Source: Hermatobates lingyangjiaoensis (Eukaryota; Arthropoda; Insecta; Hemiptera; Hermatobatidae). From it: 64,000 nucleotides of DNA. Positions 10,268 to 21,300 of the stretch are shown here, piece after piece (the first letter of the stretch is position 1; every line of letters starts with the position of its first letter). A program made the translations under genes and the position numbers. The notes beneath the pieces were generated by a model. The model was not told the DNA's origin. It did no database searches and worked only from the letters and a program-made list of their open reading frames with translations. Location: NCBI GenBank assembly GCA_026182355.1, contig JAPFBL010000972.1, positions 23,624 through 87,623 on the forward strand, in the 5' to 3' direction.

Positions 10268-11060
10268 GAGAAAAGAGAAAGGGAGATCAAGCACGTTGTA
10301 GACGCAACAGCTAGTAACCCGTTACTAGTAACAACTAGTTAGCAGTTACTTCTAGTAACAACTAGCTACAACATGCGGAGTTGAGAAGAGTGGGAGGGAA
10401 GAGTGATATTTTAAAAGGGTGATGCGCAAGAAAGGACTAATGTCCAGTTAGGGATGTTTGGGGAAACAAAGGAGTACAGTAAGAAAAAGTAAAAAACTAT
10501 CCGCTAGCTGTCAACCCTCTTAGAAGAGGCTATCGCTCTCGTAACGAAAGTATCAAGTTTGAAGAGACCGTTACAAATGTTTATAATATTTGATCTATTA
10601 AATTTAATTAGAGACGATTCAATAATATTTCTTAACAACATTGATTTTTCATAGGTAATAAATTTCTTATTGTGGTTTGATCATTGATTGTTGTTTCACG
10701 TGTTTACGTGAAATCATATATATATGAGTTCTATTGAAACCTATGCCTATTTCTAGTTTAACACCTTTTCGGATTAATTTTTCCAATTTTTTCTCACTCT
10801 GATTTCCGTAAGCTCGGGACAAGATACATCAGTTCTCCAAAATTTTTATTCCTGTACTCCAACATGTTTCTGTCATCATCGACCATTCTCAAGGATATTT
10901 TTTTAAAAAAGGTAGTTTCACAACTTACATAAAAATATTCGACGAAGTTAAATCAAGTGGAATCAGACATAAAGTTTTTAAATGCTATAATATATATATA
11001 TATATATATAAACTAGAATTTAAAAGGAACACATAGAAAAGAAATCACTGAACTCACTAC
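10268..11060. other. PLE terminal debris and spacer
   Basis: Contains a terminal hairpin (TTTCACGT, loop, ACGTGAAA near 10696-10716) next to (TA)n, (TA)n near 10990-11010, and otherwise unassigned A+T-rich DNA without a gene. Confidence 0.5.
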
Positions 11061-11085
11061 TATATTTCGATGTCCTCGTCTTCAG
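11061..11085 (-). ncRNA. Minimal hammerhead motif, helix III ATAT
   Basis: The minus strand has CTGAAGA, a short helix II, GAAATATA. Nearly the same terminus recurs at 11201-11225. Confidence 0.6.
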
Positions 11086-11200
11086 GAAAAGAAGTCAATC
11101 GCTCCAAAGGCTGATAACGACTCATTTATCAGCTATATATATATATATAAACTAGAATTTTTAAAAGAACACATAGAAAAGAAATCACTGAACTCACTAC

Positions 11201-11225
11201 TATATTTCGATTTCCTCGTCCTCAG
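11201..11225 (-). ncRNA. Minimal hammerhead motif, helix III ATAT
   Basis: CTGAGGA and GAAATATA on the minus strand, in a near duplicate of the preceding terminus, again beside (TA)n. Confidence 0.6.
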
Positions 11226-11341
11226 GAAAAGATGTGAATCGCTCCAAAGGCTGATAACGACTGCCTTTTTATAGGTAATAAATTTCTTATTGTGGTTTGA
11301 TCATTGATTGTTGTTTCACGTATTTACGTGAAATCATTTTG

Positions 11342-11345
<4 letters not shown>

Positions 11346-11379
<34 letters not shown>
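11346..11379. repeat. (TA)n microsatellite, 34 bp
   Basis: Pure run. PLE termini on both sides (about 11280-11340 and 11390-11620) contain decayed hammerhead motifs. Confidence 0.97.
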
Positions 11380-11386
<7 letters not shown>

Positions 11387-11639
11387 GCTGATAAATGAAA
11401 TGCGGTCCGGCAAGACAGATAACACTTAAAATAAACTGTGACACATATAAAGAAACATAAGAAAGATTCACTTTTCAATATTTCGGCCTCAGGGACGATA
11501 GTCAACTCTATCTTCCTCCGTCAATTCACTTCTATTCATGAAGACGACTGCCATAGCAGTCAAAATATTGAAAAGTGAGTCTTTGTTATGTTTCCTTCCA
11601 TATGTCACAGTTTATTTTAAGTATATACGAGTATATCCA

Positions 11640-12500
11640 CTGTTTGGATGCCTATGAAAAAGGTTTTAAATAATTTAATAAAAATAAATTTAAAATTTTG
11701 ATTTTAAATAAAAAAACGAAACTTCAAAATTGAAGGTTCATTTGAAGAACTGACTAAGTCCTAATATATTTTATTTTGTTTCTACTTATTGGTCGATAAT
11801 TTTTTTTCAATGGAATTATTTTAAAAGTTGACCATAAAAGAGATTATAAAAGGATGGAACCATTCTAGTATCCATGGCAGTTTATTTAATCACCAAATAA
11901 AGGCCTATATTAAATTAGAAAGGGTTCTTACTTCAGTGAAAGCTAGAGAAAATGATAATAAAGTCAGTAGAAGTTAAATGAGAGTGGCCTACGACAAAGG
12001 TCTGCAAACTTTGTTAACACAAAAGCCATTTTGTGTCCATTCATGGAAAAATAATCTGTAGCCAGTGCAATAAGCATGTATAGGCCTATAAATTAATCAG
12101 TTAACTACGCAAGCCTATATGAATCCTTATTATATTTTGTGTAAAATTTAAATAAAATCCAGCCCACTTTAATATAAACGAATCATTTAACTACATCTTA
12201 GAACTTGAGAAAAAAACATTAAAAAATTCTTAATACACTGTCATTAATGTGGCATTACTATAACTGAATTGTAACTATTAAGTATATGTATTCGTATACA
12301 ATTAGTCATTTTTCTTCAGTTTTTTAGAGTCACGTTATTTTAACTAATTTCAATTAACATTGTATATATATTTATTAAACATTTGATTCCTACATTATTT
12401 ATTAATTTAGAGCCTAAAAATAACTACAATATATAGACGAAATGAAATATGTGCAATTGTAGTAATCCCACTGTACAACATTTTCGAATTAATTGAATAA
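11640..12500. other. A+T-rich spacer, no gene seen
   Basis: No long frame, no splice pair and no recognisable repeat was found. Confidence 0.45.
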
Positions 12501-12504
12501 TAAC

Positions 12505-15500
12505 CTAAGTTTATTTAATATCGTTCTACAATCGTCAGTACTAAAGACTAATGATGAGAGAAGCAGACTAAACCTAACATTTCAATATCCTTCTACAATC
12601 GTCAGCACTAAAAGCCAACATGTGAGCAGCAGACTAATCCTGACATTTCAACATCTTTCTACATTCGTCAGAAATAAAACAACATCCTAAAACTAACATT
12701 CAATATCTTTCTACAATTCTCAGCACTAAATCTATTCATGTCACTAGCAGACTATACCTAACATTTCAATATTCTTCTACAATCGTCAGCAGTCAATCTA
12801 ATCATGTAACTAGCAGACTATACCTAACATTTGAATATTATTCTACAATCGTCAGCAGCCAAACTAATCATGTGACTAGCAGACTATACCTAATATTTCA
12901 ATATTCTTCTACAATCGTCAGCAGTCAATCTAATCATGTGACTAGCAGACAAAACCTAAAAGATCAATATTCTTCTACAATCGTCAGCAGTCAATCTAAT
13001 CGTGTGACTAGCAGACAAAACCTAAAAGATCAATATTCTTCTACAATCGTCAGCAGTCAAGCTAATCATGTGACTAGCAGACAAAACCTAAAAGATCAAT
13101 ATTCTTCTACAATCGTCAGCAGTCAAGCTAATCATGTGACTAGCAGACAAAACCTAAAAGATCAATATTCTTCTACAATCGTCAGCAGTCAAGCTAATCA
13201 TGTGACTAGCAGACAAAACCTAAAAGATCAATATTCTTCTACAATCGTCAGCAGTCAAGCTAATCATGTGACTAGCAGACAAAACCTAAAAGATCAATAT
13301 TCTTCTACAATCGTCAGCAGTCAAGCTAATCATGTGACTAGCAGACAAAACCTAAAAGATCAATATTCTTCTACAATCGTCAGCAGTCAAGCTGATCATG
13401 TGACTAGCAGACAAAACCTAAAAGATCAATATTCTTCTACAATCGTCAGCAGTCAAGCTAATCATGTGACTAGCAGACAAAACCTAAAAGATCAATATTC
13501 TTCTACAATCGTCAGCAGTCAAGCTAATCATGTGACTAGCAGACAAAACCTAAAAGATCAATATTCTTCTACAATCGTCAGCAGTCAAGCTAATCATGTG
13601 ACTAGCAGACAAAACCTAAAAGATCAATATTCTTCTACAATCGTCAGCAGTCAAGCTAATCATGTGACTAGCAGACAAAAACTAAAAGATCAATATTCTT
13701 CTACAATCGTCAGCAGTCAAGCTAATCATGTGACTAGCAGACAAAACCTAAAAGATCAATATTCTTCTACAATCGTCAGCAGTCAAGCTAATCATGTGAC
13801 TAGCAGACAAAACCTAAAAGATAAATATTCTTCTACAATCGTCAGCAGTCAAGCTGATCATGTGACTAGCAGACAAAACCTAAAAGATCAATATTCTTCT
13901 ACAATCGTCAGCAGTCAAGCTAATCATGTGACTAGCAGACAAAACCTAAAAGATCAATATTCTTCTACAATCGTCAGCAGTCAAGCTAATCATGTGACTA
14001 GCAGACAAAACCTAAAAGATCAATATTCTTCTACAATCGTCAGCAGTCAAGCTAATCATGTGACTAGCAGACAAAACCTAAAAGATCAATATTCTTCTAC
14101 AATCGTCAGCAGTCAAGCTAATCATGTGACTAGCAGACAAAACCTAAAAGATCAATATTCTTCTACAATCGTCAGCAGTCAAGCTAATCATGTGACTAGC
14201 AGACAAAACCTAAAAGATCAATATTCTTCTACAATCGTCAGCAGTCAATCTAATCATGTGACTAGCAGACAAAACCTAAAAGATCAATATTCTTCTACAA
14301 TCGTCAGCAGTCTATCTAATCATGTGGCTAGTGGACTAAACCTAACATTTGAATATCCTTCTACAATAGTCAGAACTAAATGCATGCATGTAACCAGCAG
14401 ACTAATCCTGACATTTGAATATCCTTCTACAATCGTCAGCATTAAATCTAACTATGTGGCTAGCGGACTAATCCTGACATTTGAATATCCTTCTACAATC
14501 ATCAGAAATAAAGACAATAATATGACCAGCAGACTAATCCTGACTTTTGAATATCCTTCTACAATCGTCAGTACTAAAGGCAAGAATATGACCAGGAGAC
14601 TAATCCTGACTTTTGAATATCCTTCTACAATCATCAGAAATAAAGGCAAGCATGTGACCAGCAGACTAATCCTGATATTTGAATATCCTTCTACAATCGT
14701 CAGTACTAAAGGCAAGAATATGACCAGCAGACTAATCCTGACTTTTGAATATCCTTCTACAATCATCAGAACTAAAGGCAAACATGTGACCAGCAGACTA
14801 ATCCTGATATTTGAATATCCTTCTACAATCGTCAGTACTAAAGGCAAGAATATGACCAGCAGACTAATCCTGACTTTTGAATATCCTTCTACAATCATCA
14901 GAACTAAAGGCAAGCATGTGACCAGCAGACTAATCCTGACTTTTGAATATCCTTCTACAATCATCAGAAATAAAGGCAAGCATGTGACCAGCAGACTAAT
15001 CCTGATATTTGAATATCCTTCTACAATCGTCAGTACTAAAGGCAAGAATATGACCAGCAGACTAATCCTGACTTTTGAATATCCTTCTACAATCATCAGA
15101 ACTAAAGGCAAACATGTGACCAGCAGACTAATCCTGATATTTGAATATCCTTCTACAATCGTCAGTACTAAAGGCAAGAATATGACCAGCAGACTAATCC
15201 TGACTTTTGAATATCCTTCTACAATCATCAGAACTAAAGGCAAGCATGTGACCAGCAGACTAATCCTGATATTTGAATATCCTTCTACAATCGTCAGTAC
15301 TAAAGGCAAGAATATGACCAGCAGACTAATCCTGACTTTTGAATATCCTTCTACAATCATCAGAACTAAAGGCAAGCATGTGACCAGCAGACTAATCCTG
15401 ATATTTGAATATCCTTCCTTCTACAATCGCCAGCATTAAATCTAACCATGTGACCAGCAGACTAATCCTAACATTTGAATATCCTTCTACAATCATCAGA

Positions 15501-15585
15501 ACTGAAGGCAAGAATATGACCAGCAGACTAATCCTGACTTTTGAATATCCTTCTACAATCGTCAGTACTAACAGCAGGCACTGCC
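12505..15585. repeat. 66-bp satellite array, two zones
   Basis: About 46 units share cttctacaatcgtcag. In zone 1 (about 12900-14300) the units are almost identical. In zone 2 (about 14300-15580) two unit types alternate, giving a 132-bp higher-order repeat. Because 66 is a multiple of three, frames stay open by chance: 855 codons on plus from 12872 and 307 on minus. The few differences among zone 1 units all change the encoded residue (QAN/QAD, QAN/QSN, LKDQ/LKDK, QNL/QKL). This argues against a selected protein, so it is called a satellite and not a gene. Confidence 0.93.
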
Positions 15586-16187
15586 TCTGCTAAAGCATAG
15601 AACAGGCTTTCTTTCGACTGTAGTCGTCAGTCCTGAAGTGAAATACACTATACTAGACGACCGATTGTGGCTTATATATCATCAGGAGTAACTTGTCCAT
15701 TAGTTGAACAATCATTAAACACAAGCACTATTGTTTTATCCAAAGCATACCTCTGTTCATTAAGCATGCGATATAAAAACGATCTTTTATCACGCTATTC
15801 CACCTTTCAATTAAAAGCCATTTAAACAATCTTATCAACTTAAAATCCTTAAAGCATTAACTTGATTATAAAAACATCAGATAAGACTCCTTGTAATGTA
15901 TTATTTATTCTTTAGTCTTATCAATGTGCTGTTTATCGTATAATAATATGTAAATTAAGACGCTAAGGTAGCCCAACGGCTTATTTGCTTTCCTCTGGAC
16001 TGGTGTAGACTGAATTTTAATACCAACTATGGCCCTAGATTACTTCTTTTATAAGGTAATAAATAACCTGAGCCTGTAGTACCTCGGAGAACACAGTTCA
16101 GATGGGACATTATTGCTCCTGACGACGCCGACAGTCGGGCTACAGAAGTCAGTTCTTTCTATGTGTTATTTCTGTTTTATTTGATTA

Positions 16188-16190
<3 letters not shown>
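15586..16190. other. Spacer, nothing recognised
   Basis: Mixed A+T-rich sequence. Short frames and no clear repeat were seen. Confidence 0.4.

Positions 16191-16253
<63 letters not shown>
16191..16253. repeat. (TA)n microsatellite, 63 bp
   Basis: Pure run. A PLE terminus of the ATAT type follows (ggtccgacaggacagatgac). Confidence 0.98.
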
Positions 16254-16255
<2 letters not shown>

Positions 16256-16438
16256 ATCATAAACGATAAACGGTCCGACAGGACAGATGACACTTAAAAT
16301 AAACAGTGACACATAAACATTTACTTTATAAAATAAAAGAGAACACTTACTGGATAAATATTTGGAACTAAACTTCAAATTAACGTTCCAAACTAACGTT
16401 CACAGTCCTGAACGCACGTACCTCTTCTTCTTCCCTTC

Positions 16439-16465
16439 CTAATGACGAACTTTAGTTCGAAATAT
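16439..16465 (+). ncRNA. Hammerhead-like motif, decayed core
   Basis: CTAATGA replaces CTGATGA. Helix II GAAC/GTTC and GAAATATT are kept. The core change at the G should block cleavage. Confidence 0.45.
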
Positions 16466-16695
16466 TGATCCAGTAAGTGGTCTTGTTTCTTTTATATGCA
16501 GTCTTTTTCATTTATATACATACATATACATATTATTAAACAAATTGTCGGGCAATCCATCTTCAGGAGAAAAGAGAATGGGAGACCAAGCACGTTGTAG
16601 ACACAACGGCAAAAGTAACCGACCCAGTAACCGCCAGTGCTACCCTCTTTCGAACCCGGTCTTAATTCTATATATATATTGTTTCCTTATATACA

Positions 16696-16697
<2 letters not shown>

Positions 16698-16736
<39 letters not shown>
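16698..16736. repeat. (TA)n microsatellite, 39 bp
   Basis: Pure run. Its reading frames give only Tyr-Ile repeats. Confidence 0.97.
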
Positions 16737-16739
<3 letters not shown>

Positions 16740-16966
16740 ATTTTCTTCTTTCTTTTAAATATTTCTCTGATTCCCTTTGATTTTTTTATATTTACCCAAA
16801 TTTTACTACGTATCTGAACATCTGTTTTATCTTCTCTTAATTCTATAACTTTAAGGCCGGGTACAGAGGGCAACACAGGCGGTTGACGATCCACAAAGAA
16901 CAACAAACGTTTCACATTAAACTGTAGACACTGAATAAAGATTCGAACACACTTACACTTAGTCTC

Positions 16967-16991
16967 TAATTTTCGGTTGAACCGTGATCAG
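16967..16991 (-). ncRNA. Hammerhead-like motif, helix III AATT, core change
   Basis: The minus strand has CTGATCA (the G of NGA is C), helix II GGTT/AACC, GAAAATTA, and flanks TCTC/GAGA for helix I. Confidence 0.5.
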
Positions 16992-17104
16992 GAGAGTTGA
17001 GAAAGGGACACCAAGCGCACTTGTGAAGCGACGGTTGGAGACCAACAAACATGACTGTAAGTGTGTTTGTATCTTTATTCTGAGTTTAAAGTTTAATGTG
17101 AAAC

Positions 17105-17142
<38 letters not shown>

Positions 17143-17310
17143 TGATAAACTAAACGGTCCGACAGGACAGATTAGATTTAAAATAAACTGTGACACATAA
17201 ACAGAAACATAACAAAGACTCAATTTTCAATATTTCGACCGTAATGGCGGTCGAAATATTGAAAATTGAGTCTTTGTTTTGTTTCGTCTATGTGTCACAG
17301 TTTATTTTAA

Positions 17311-17343
<33 letters not shown>

Positions 17344-17538
17344 CAATGATCAAACCATAATAAGAAATGAGGGAAAAAAAGACCAATATCTTTCATCTGT
17401 AGCAAGCAGTCTTCGTCAGAGGCAAAAACCCAACTAAGGGTTATTTCCAAAAACCCATATATATATATATATATATATGTATACAATATATATATATATA
17501 TTGTTTTGTTTCTGTCTATGTGTCACAGTTTATTTTAA

Positions 17539-17539
<1 letters not shown>

Positions 17540-17625
<86 letters not shown>
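17540..17625. repeat. (TA)43 microsatellite, the longest here
   Basis: An 86-bp pure run that leads straight into the left arm of the PLE palindrome at 17652. Confidence 0.98.
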
Positions 17626-17628
<3 letters not shown>

Positions 17629-17651
17629 TATTTAGGAAGCAGTCCTTCATT

Positions 17652-18089
17652 TATACAGGTTTGATTAAATAATACGCCATATTTACGGTTGATTAGTTTC
17701 CTTGTGTATTTCTCAAGGGATCTGAATAATCTTCTTGTACAAACATCTAAATTGAATAGAACATTTCCAATGGTTCCATTGTCTTTACATCTTGCATTTC
17801 CACTAATTTTACTATTGTCACAACAGTCACAACTAGTACTATTACTATTACTACTACTACTACTATTATCACTACTACTAAGTAGTAGTGATAATAGTAG
17901 TAGTAGTAATAGTAATAGTACTAGTTGTGACAATAGTAAAATTAGTGGAAATGCAAGATGTAAAGACAATGGAACCATTGGAAATGTTCTATTCAATTTA
18001 GATGTTTGTACAAGAAGATTATTCAGATCCCTTGAGAAATACACAAGGAAACTAATCAACCGTAAATATGGCGTATTATTTAATCAAAC

Positions 18090-18096
<7 letters not shown>
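17652..18096. pseudogene. Palindrome of two PLE ORF N-termini, head to head
   Basis: Arms 17652-17879 and 17881-18096 are near-perfect reverse complements around 17880. They differ by only about 12 bases: a 9-base repeat and one trinucleotide. Each arm, read outward, encodes a Ser/Asn-rich start, then [32 protein letters not shown] and, in the left arm, [10 protein letters not shown] before (TA)n. This matches the recurring PLE N-terminal pattern. (TA)n bounds both sides. The near identity of the arms suggests a recent origin or gene conversion, or an inverted-read assembly artefact. Confidence 0.75.

Positions 18097-18126
<30 letters not shown>
18093..18126. repeat. (TA)n microsatellite
   Basis: Pure run at the right edge of the PLE palindrome. 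Confidence 0.97.
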
Positions 18127-18129
<3 letters not shown>

Positions 18130-18164
18130 GATCAAACTACAATATGAAATGGGAAAAGAAGACT

Positions 18165-18199
18165 AAGATCTTTCAACTGTAACAAGTGGTCTTTGTCAG
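18165..18199 (-). ncRNA. Hammerhead-like motif, helix III AGATCT, core change
   Basis: CTGACAA replaces CTGACGA on the minus strand. GAAAGATCTT is kept. Confidence 0.45.
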
Positions 18200-18313
18200 A
18201 GTCAAAAACTCAACTGAAACACTAGATGCAGAAAACATCTTGTGAGGAGTTGAGAAGAGTGGGAAGGAATTGATTGATCATTGATTGTTATTTCACGTGT
18301 TTATGTGAAATCG

Positions 18314-18314
<1 letters not shown>

Positions 18315-18352
<38 letters not shown>
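18315..18352. repeat. (TA)n microsatellite, 38 bp
   Basis: Pure run following a PLE terminal hairpin (TTTCACGTG, loop, ATGTGAAA) at about 18291-18312. Confidence 0.97.
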
Positions 18353-18353
<1 letters not shown>

Positions 18354-18794
18354 CAAAATATAACTTTAGCAAGACCCAGTCAGTTAATCATGTTCAAATT
18401 AAAATCTCATTGCCAACGTTTCTGTTTTTATTTAAAACCTTTTTCATAAACCTTACCAAACAGAGGAAATATAACAAATAATACAATCATTCAAAAATTG
18501 TATATATATATATATATAGAAAGCGTAAAAAGTTACAAATAAGAAAATACAATGGAACTTTTGAGAATAGATTAATGAGAGAACTTACAGAAGTATAAAA
18601 TTTGGAAACAGAAAAACTAAGTATTACATTATAAATTTTTTTTTTGCAAAGAAAACACTATGCGGATTTCAGCAACAACTGTCTAGTTTGAATGAGCATG
18701 TGACACTGAACTAAAATAAGGAAGTAAAACAGTCAAATTTCACCAGATAACCAAGAAGTCACTAAAACAATCTTTAATCGATCAACAATATTTA

Positions 18795-19079
18795 ACCTAA
18801 CACGCCAGAATAAAAACTATTTAAATTTAAAATGTCGTTTCTATAATTAACGTATGACTGGCCCTTTCTAATATATAACATTTCCAGAGTTTTCCTTCTC
18901 TGTTCATCTATTTTTTTACCCTTGTTTTTATTTAATTAAAATCAAAATTATGGGCTTCATTAATACTATGTGATGCTAATGCAGTGGCATTAATTTTCTT
19001 TCTTCTTATAGAATATATGTGCTGGTAAGTTTTTTTCTTTCATAAAACGACTAGTTTTTCCATAATAAACTTTGTTACA
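18795..19079 (-). pseudogene. PLE GIY-YIG endonuclease domain, broken
   Basis: The minus strand reads CNKVYYGKTSRFMKEKN, then, after a one-base shift near 19015, HIYSIRRKKINATALASHSI followed by NEAHNFDFN. After further stops comes a segment ending ERASHTLIIETTF. A Tyr-Gly pair followed by T-x-R, and a later LA-x-H with downstream H, are features of the GIY-YIG nuclease fused to PLE reverse transcriptases. Frameshifts and stops make it dead. The sequence down to about 18490 may be its 3' flank. Confidence 0.68.
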
Positions 19080-19260
19080 GTTTTAACACGTTTATACTTA
19101 TCAAAATTTTTTACTTTTGCCTATGAAAAAAGTTATAAAAAAAAAGGTTAAATAAAAAACCAAAACATGTTGGCAAATCAGAGTTTAATTTAAATCTGTA
19201 GAACTTAAACCAAGTTTTGATAAAATTTTATTTTGTTTCTACTTCACGGTCGATACTTAT

Positions 19261-19740
19261 ATTAAAAGTTTGAAAGAAGGGAGTTCAGAGTTGAGCACAG
19301 ATGAATAACTATATAATCAATCCATCCTGGAAAATCAATTCAGTATGAAGTTGGATCCAAGTTAGTCTCTTCTTCTACTTGTAAGAGACTCAAGCTACCA
19401 GGCTTATAAAGACACTTAAGCGACCAGGCTTAGGAACAAATTAAAGACTAATCTTCATCCATTATCTACTAGTCGCTTAACAAGAATAGGAAATTACCAA
19501 CACAACTCATTACTGTCTTAATGAGAACAGTTCAATAGTTGAACACAACGACAGTGGCTTAGAAACCATTTATTCCCCCCCCCCCCCCCCAAACCCTGTG
19601 GTGAACGTTTATAAACCGTTAATCTTCAAAAATTCCAAAAAAAAGTCTTCAAAATATTAATTTTCTTGGAATAACAATCAGAGATCTAATTTTAGACTGC
19701 TGTTATTAGTCCCAAACTTTCATCTTATCATAGTACTCCA
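19261..19740. other. Spacer with a 16-base C run
   Basis: A C run lies at 19575-19590. No gene or repeat family was recognised. Confidence 0.4.
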
Positions 19741-19798
19741 TATATATATATATATATATCAATGATCAAACCACAAAAAGAAATGGGAAAACAAGACT

Positions 19799-19833
19799 AA
19801 GATCTTTCAACCGTAACAAGCGGTCTTCGTCAG
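19799..19833 (-). ncRNA. Minimal hammerhead motif, helix III AGATCT
   Basis: Intact on the minus strand: CTGACGA, GACCG/CGGTT helix II, GAAAGATCTT, GACT/AGTC helix I. It faces an inverted copy at 20017-20051 across an A/T-only stretch (19860-19983). Confidence 0.72.
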
Positions 19834-20016
19834 AGTCAAAAACCCAACTCTGGGTTTTTTATATTATATTTAATTATTTATATTATTAATTATTTTTTAA
19901 TTATTATTAATTAATTTAATATTAATTATTATTAATATTAATTAATTATTAATTATTTATATTATATTATATTTTATATATATATAAAAGTTCAGTGTTC
20001 AGTTGGGTTTTTGACT

Positions 20017-20051
20017 CTGACGAAGACCGCTTGTTACGGCTGAAAGATCTT
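20017..20051 (+). ncRNA. Minimal hammerhead motif, helix III AGATCT
   Basis: CTGACGA, GAAAGATCTT and GACT/AGTC flanks. Partner of the inverted copy at 19799-19833. Confidence 0.7.
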
Positions 20052-20082
20052 AGTCTTGTTTTCCCATTTCTTATTGTGGTTT

Positions 20083-20130
<48 letters not shown>

Positions 20131-20182
20131 TATAAACTAGAATTTTCAAAACACATAGAAAAGAAATCACTGAACTCACTGC

Positions 20183-20207
20183 TATATTTCTATGTCCTCG
20201 TCTTCAG
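20183..20207 (-). ncRNA. Hammerhead-like motif, helix III ATAT, weak helix II
   Basis: CTGAAGA and GAAATATA on the minus strand. Helix II is mutated. Confidence 0.45.
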
Positions 20208-20381
20208 GAATAGATGTGAATCGCTCCAAAGGCTGATAACGACTGACTTGGAGTTCAAACTGAAGCACTCAAACAGTGTAGCCAACTTTCGAAGGAAAGG
20301 TAGACAAGGAAGATAAAGAGATAAAAGTCAAATAAAAATTAAAAAATGATATATGATTTTTTTTAAAAAAAATTTCAACGA

Positions 20382-20452
20382 TTGAGGTTAAGCCCAGGAG
20401 CCGATCTACCACCCAGAAGACTAATAAGTGCTTCTTCTGAAGCTCTCAGAGT
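20382..20452 (+). repeat. Interspersed repeat shared with 48847-48917
   Basis: Both copies contain agactaataag and gcttcttctgaagct followed by cagagtga, and differ by scattered changes. Their frames read RLI(S/R)ASSEA(L/V)RV. The parent element is not identified; the location among PLE termini suggests a PLE terminal sub-family. Confidence 0.6.
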
Positions 20453-20560
20453 GATATATATATATAAACTTTTTCGTTGGAAATACGATCCGAAACGAAC
20501 AAATATAGTTCAATGCAGCAAAAGAAACATAGAGAAATCAAAAGCACACACCTACAGTCT

Positions 20561-20586
20561 TAATTTTCGGTTTGAACCGTCTTCAG
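20561..20586 (-). ncRNA. Minimal hammerhead motif, helix III AATT
   Basis: The minus strand has CTGAAGA, helix II GGTT/AACC, GAAAATTA. Helix I has lost a base compared with the next copy. Confidence 0.65.
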
Positions 20587-20720
20587 GAGAGATAAGAGAG
20601 GGAAACCAAGCGCACTGGTTCATATATAAATGTATATATATATATATTGAAAGATTTCACATAAACACGTGAAATAACAATCAATGATCAAACCACAAAA
20701 AGAAATGGGACAACAAGACT

Positions 20721-20755
20721 AAGATCTTTCAACCGTAACAGGCGGTCTTCGTCAG
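20721..20755 (-). ncRNA. Minimal hammerhead motif, helix III AGATCT
   Basis: CTGACGA, helix II, GAAAGATCTT, GACT/AGTC flanks, on the minus strand. Confidence 0.7.
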
Positions 20756-20883
20756 AGTCAAATCCCAACTGATATATATATATATATAACATTTTTCGTT
20801 AGAAATACGATCCGAAACGAACAAATATAGTATAATGCAGCAAAAGAAACATAGAGAAATCAAAAGCACACACTTACAGTCTC

Positions 20884-20909
20884 TAATTTTCGGTTTGAAC
20901 CGTCTTCAG
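20884..20909 (-). ncRNA. Minimal hammerhead motif, helix III AATT, best copy
   Basis: The minus strand has TCTC, CTGAAGA, helix II GGTT/AACC, GAAAATTA, then GAGA. All three helices and both core boxes are present. Confidence 0.75.
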
Positions 20910-21205
20910 GAGAGATAAGAGAGGGAAACCAAGCGCACTGGTTCATATATAAATGTATATATATATATTGAAAGATTTCACATAAACACGTGAAATAACA
21001 ATCAATAATCAAACCACAATAAGAAATGGGAAAACAAGACTAAGATCTTTCAACCGTAACAGGCGGTCTTCAACAGAGTCAAAAACCAAACTGAGTCAAA
21101 CCCATCAGTTGGGTTTTTGACTCTGACGAAGACCCGCTTTTACTGTTGAAAGATCCTAGTCTAGTTTTCCCATTTCTTTTTGTGGTTTGATTCATATATA
21201 ATATA

Positions 21206-21250
<45 letters not shown>

Positions 21251-21300
21251 TTTAAAATATTTCTAGGCGAGAAATTCATCTCATTATCCGACTAAAGCAC
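20910..21300. repeat. PLE termini, decayed inverted pair
   Basis: A minus copy (about 21040-21080) has a damaged core, and a plus copy near 21118-21152 has GAAAGATCC instead of GAAAGATCT. (TA)n at about 21215-21246 closes the group. Confidence 0.6.

Noticed and set aside
12872..15439. An 855-codon open frame as a repeat protein gene
   Set aside because: The frame stays open only because the repeat unit is 66 bp. The opposite strand is open too, and differences between units are all residue-changing.
17226..17275. A hammerhead motif in the short palindrome near 17.25 kb
   Set aside because: GAAATATT is present on both strands but the CTGANGA box is missing, so no core can form.
17689..18147. 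The frame in the 17.7-18.1 kb palindrome beginning MISFLVYFSRDLNN as a gene
   Set aside because: It is the antisense of the PLE N-terminal fragment for its first half and only exists because the region is palindromic.
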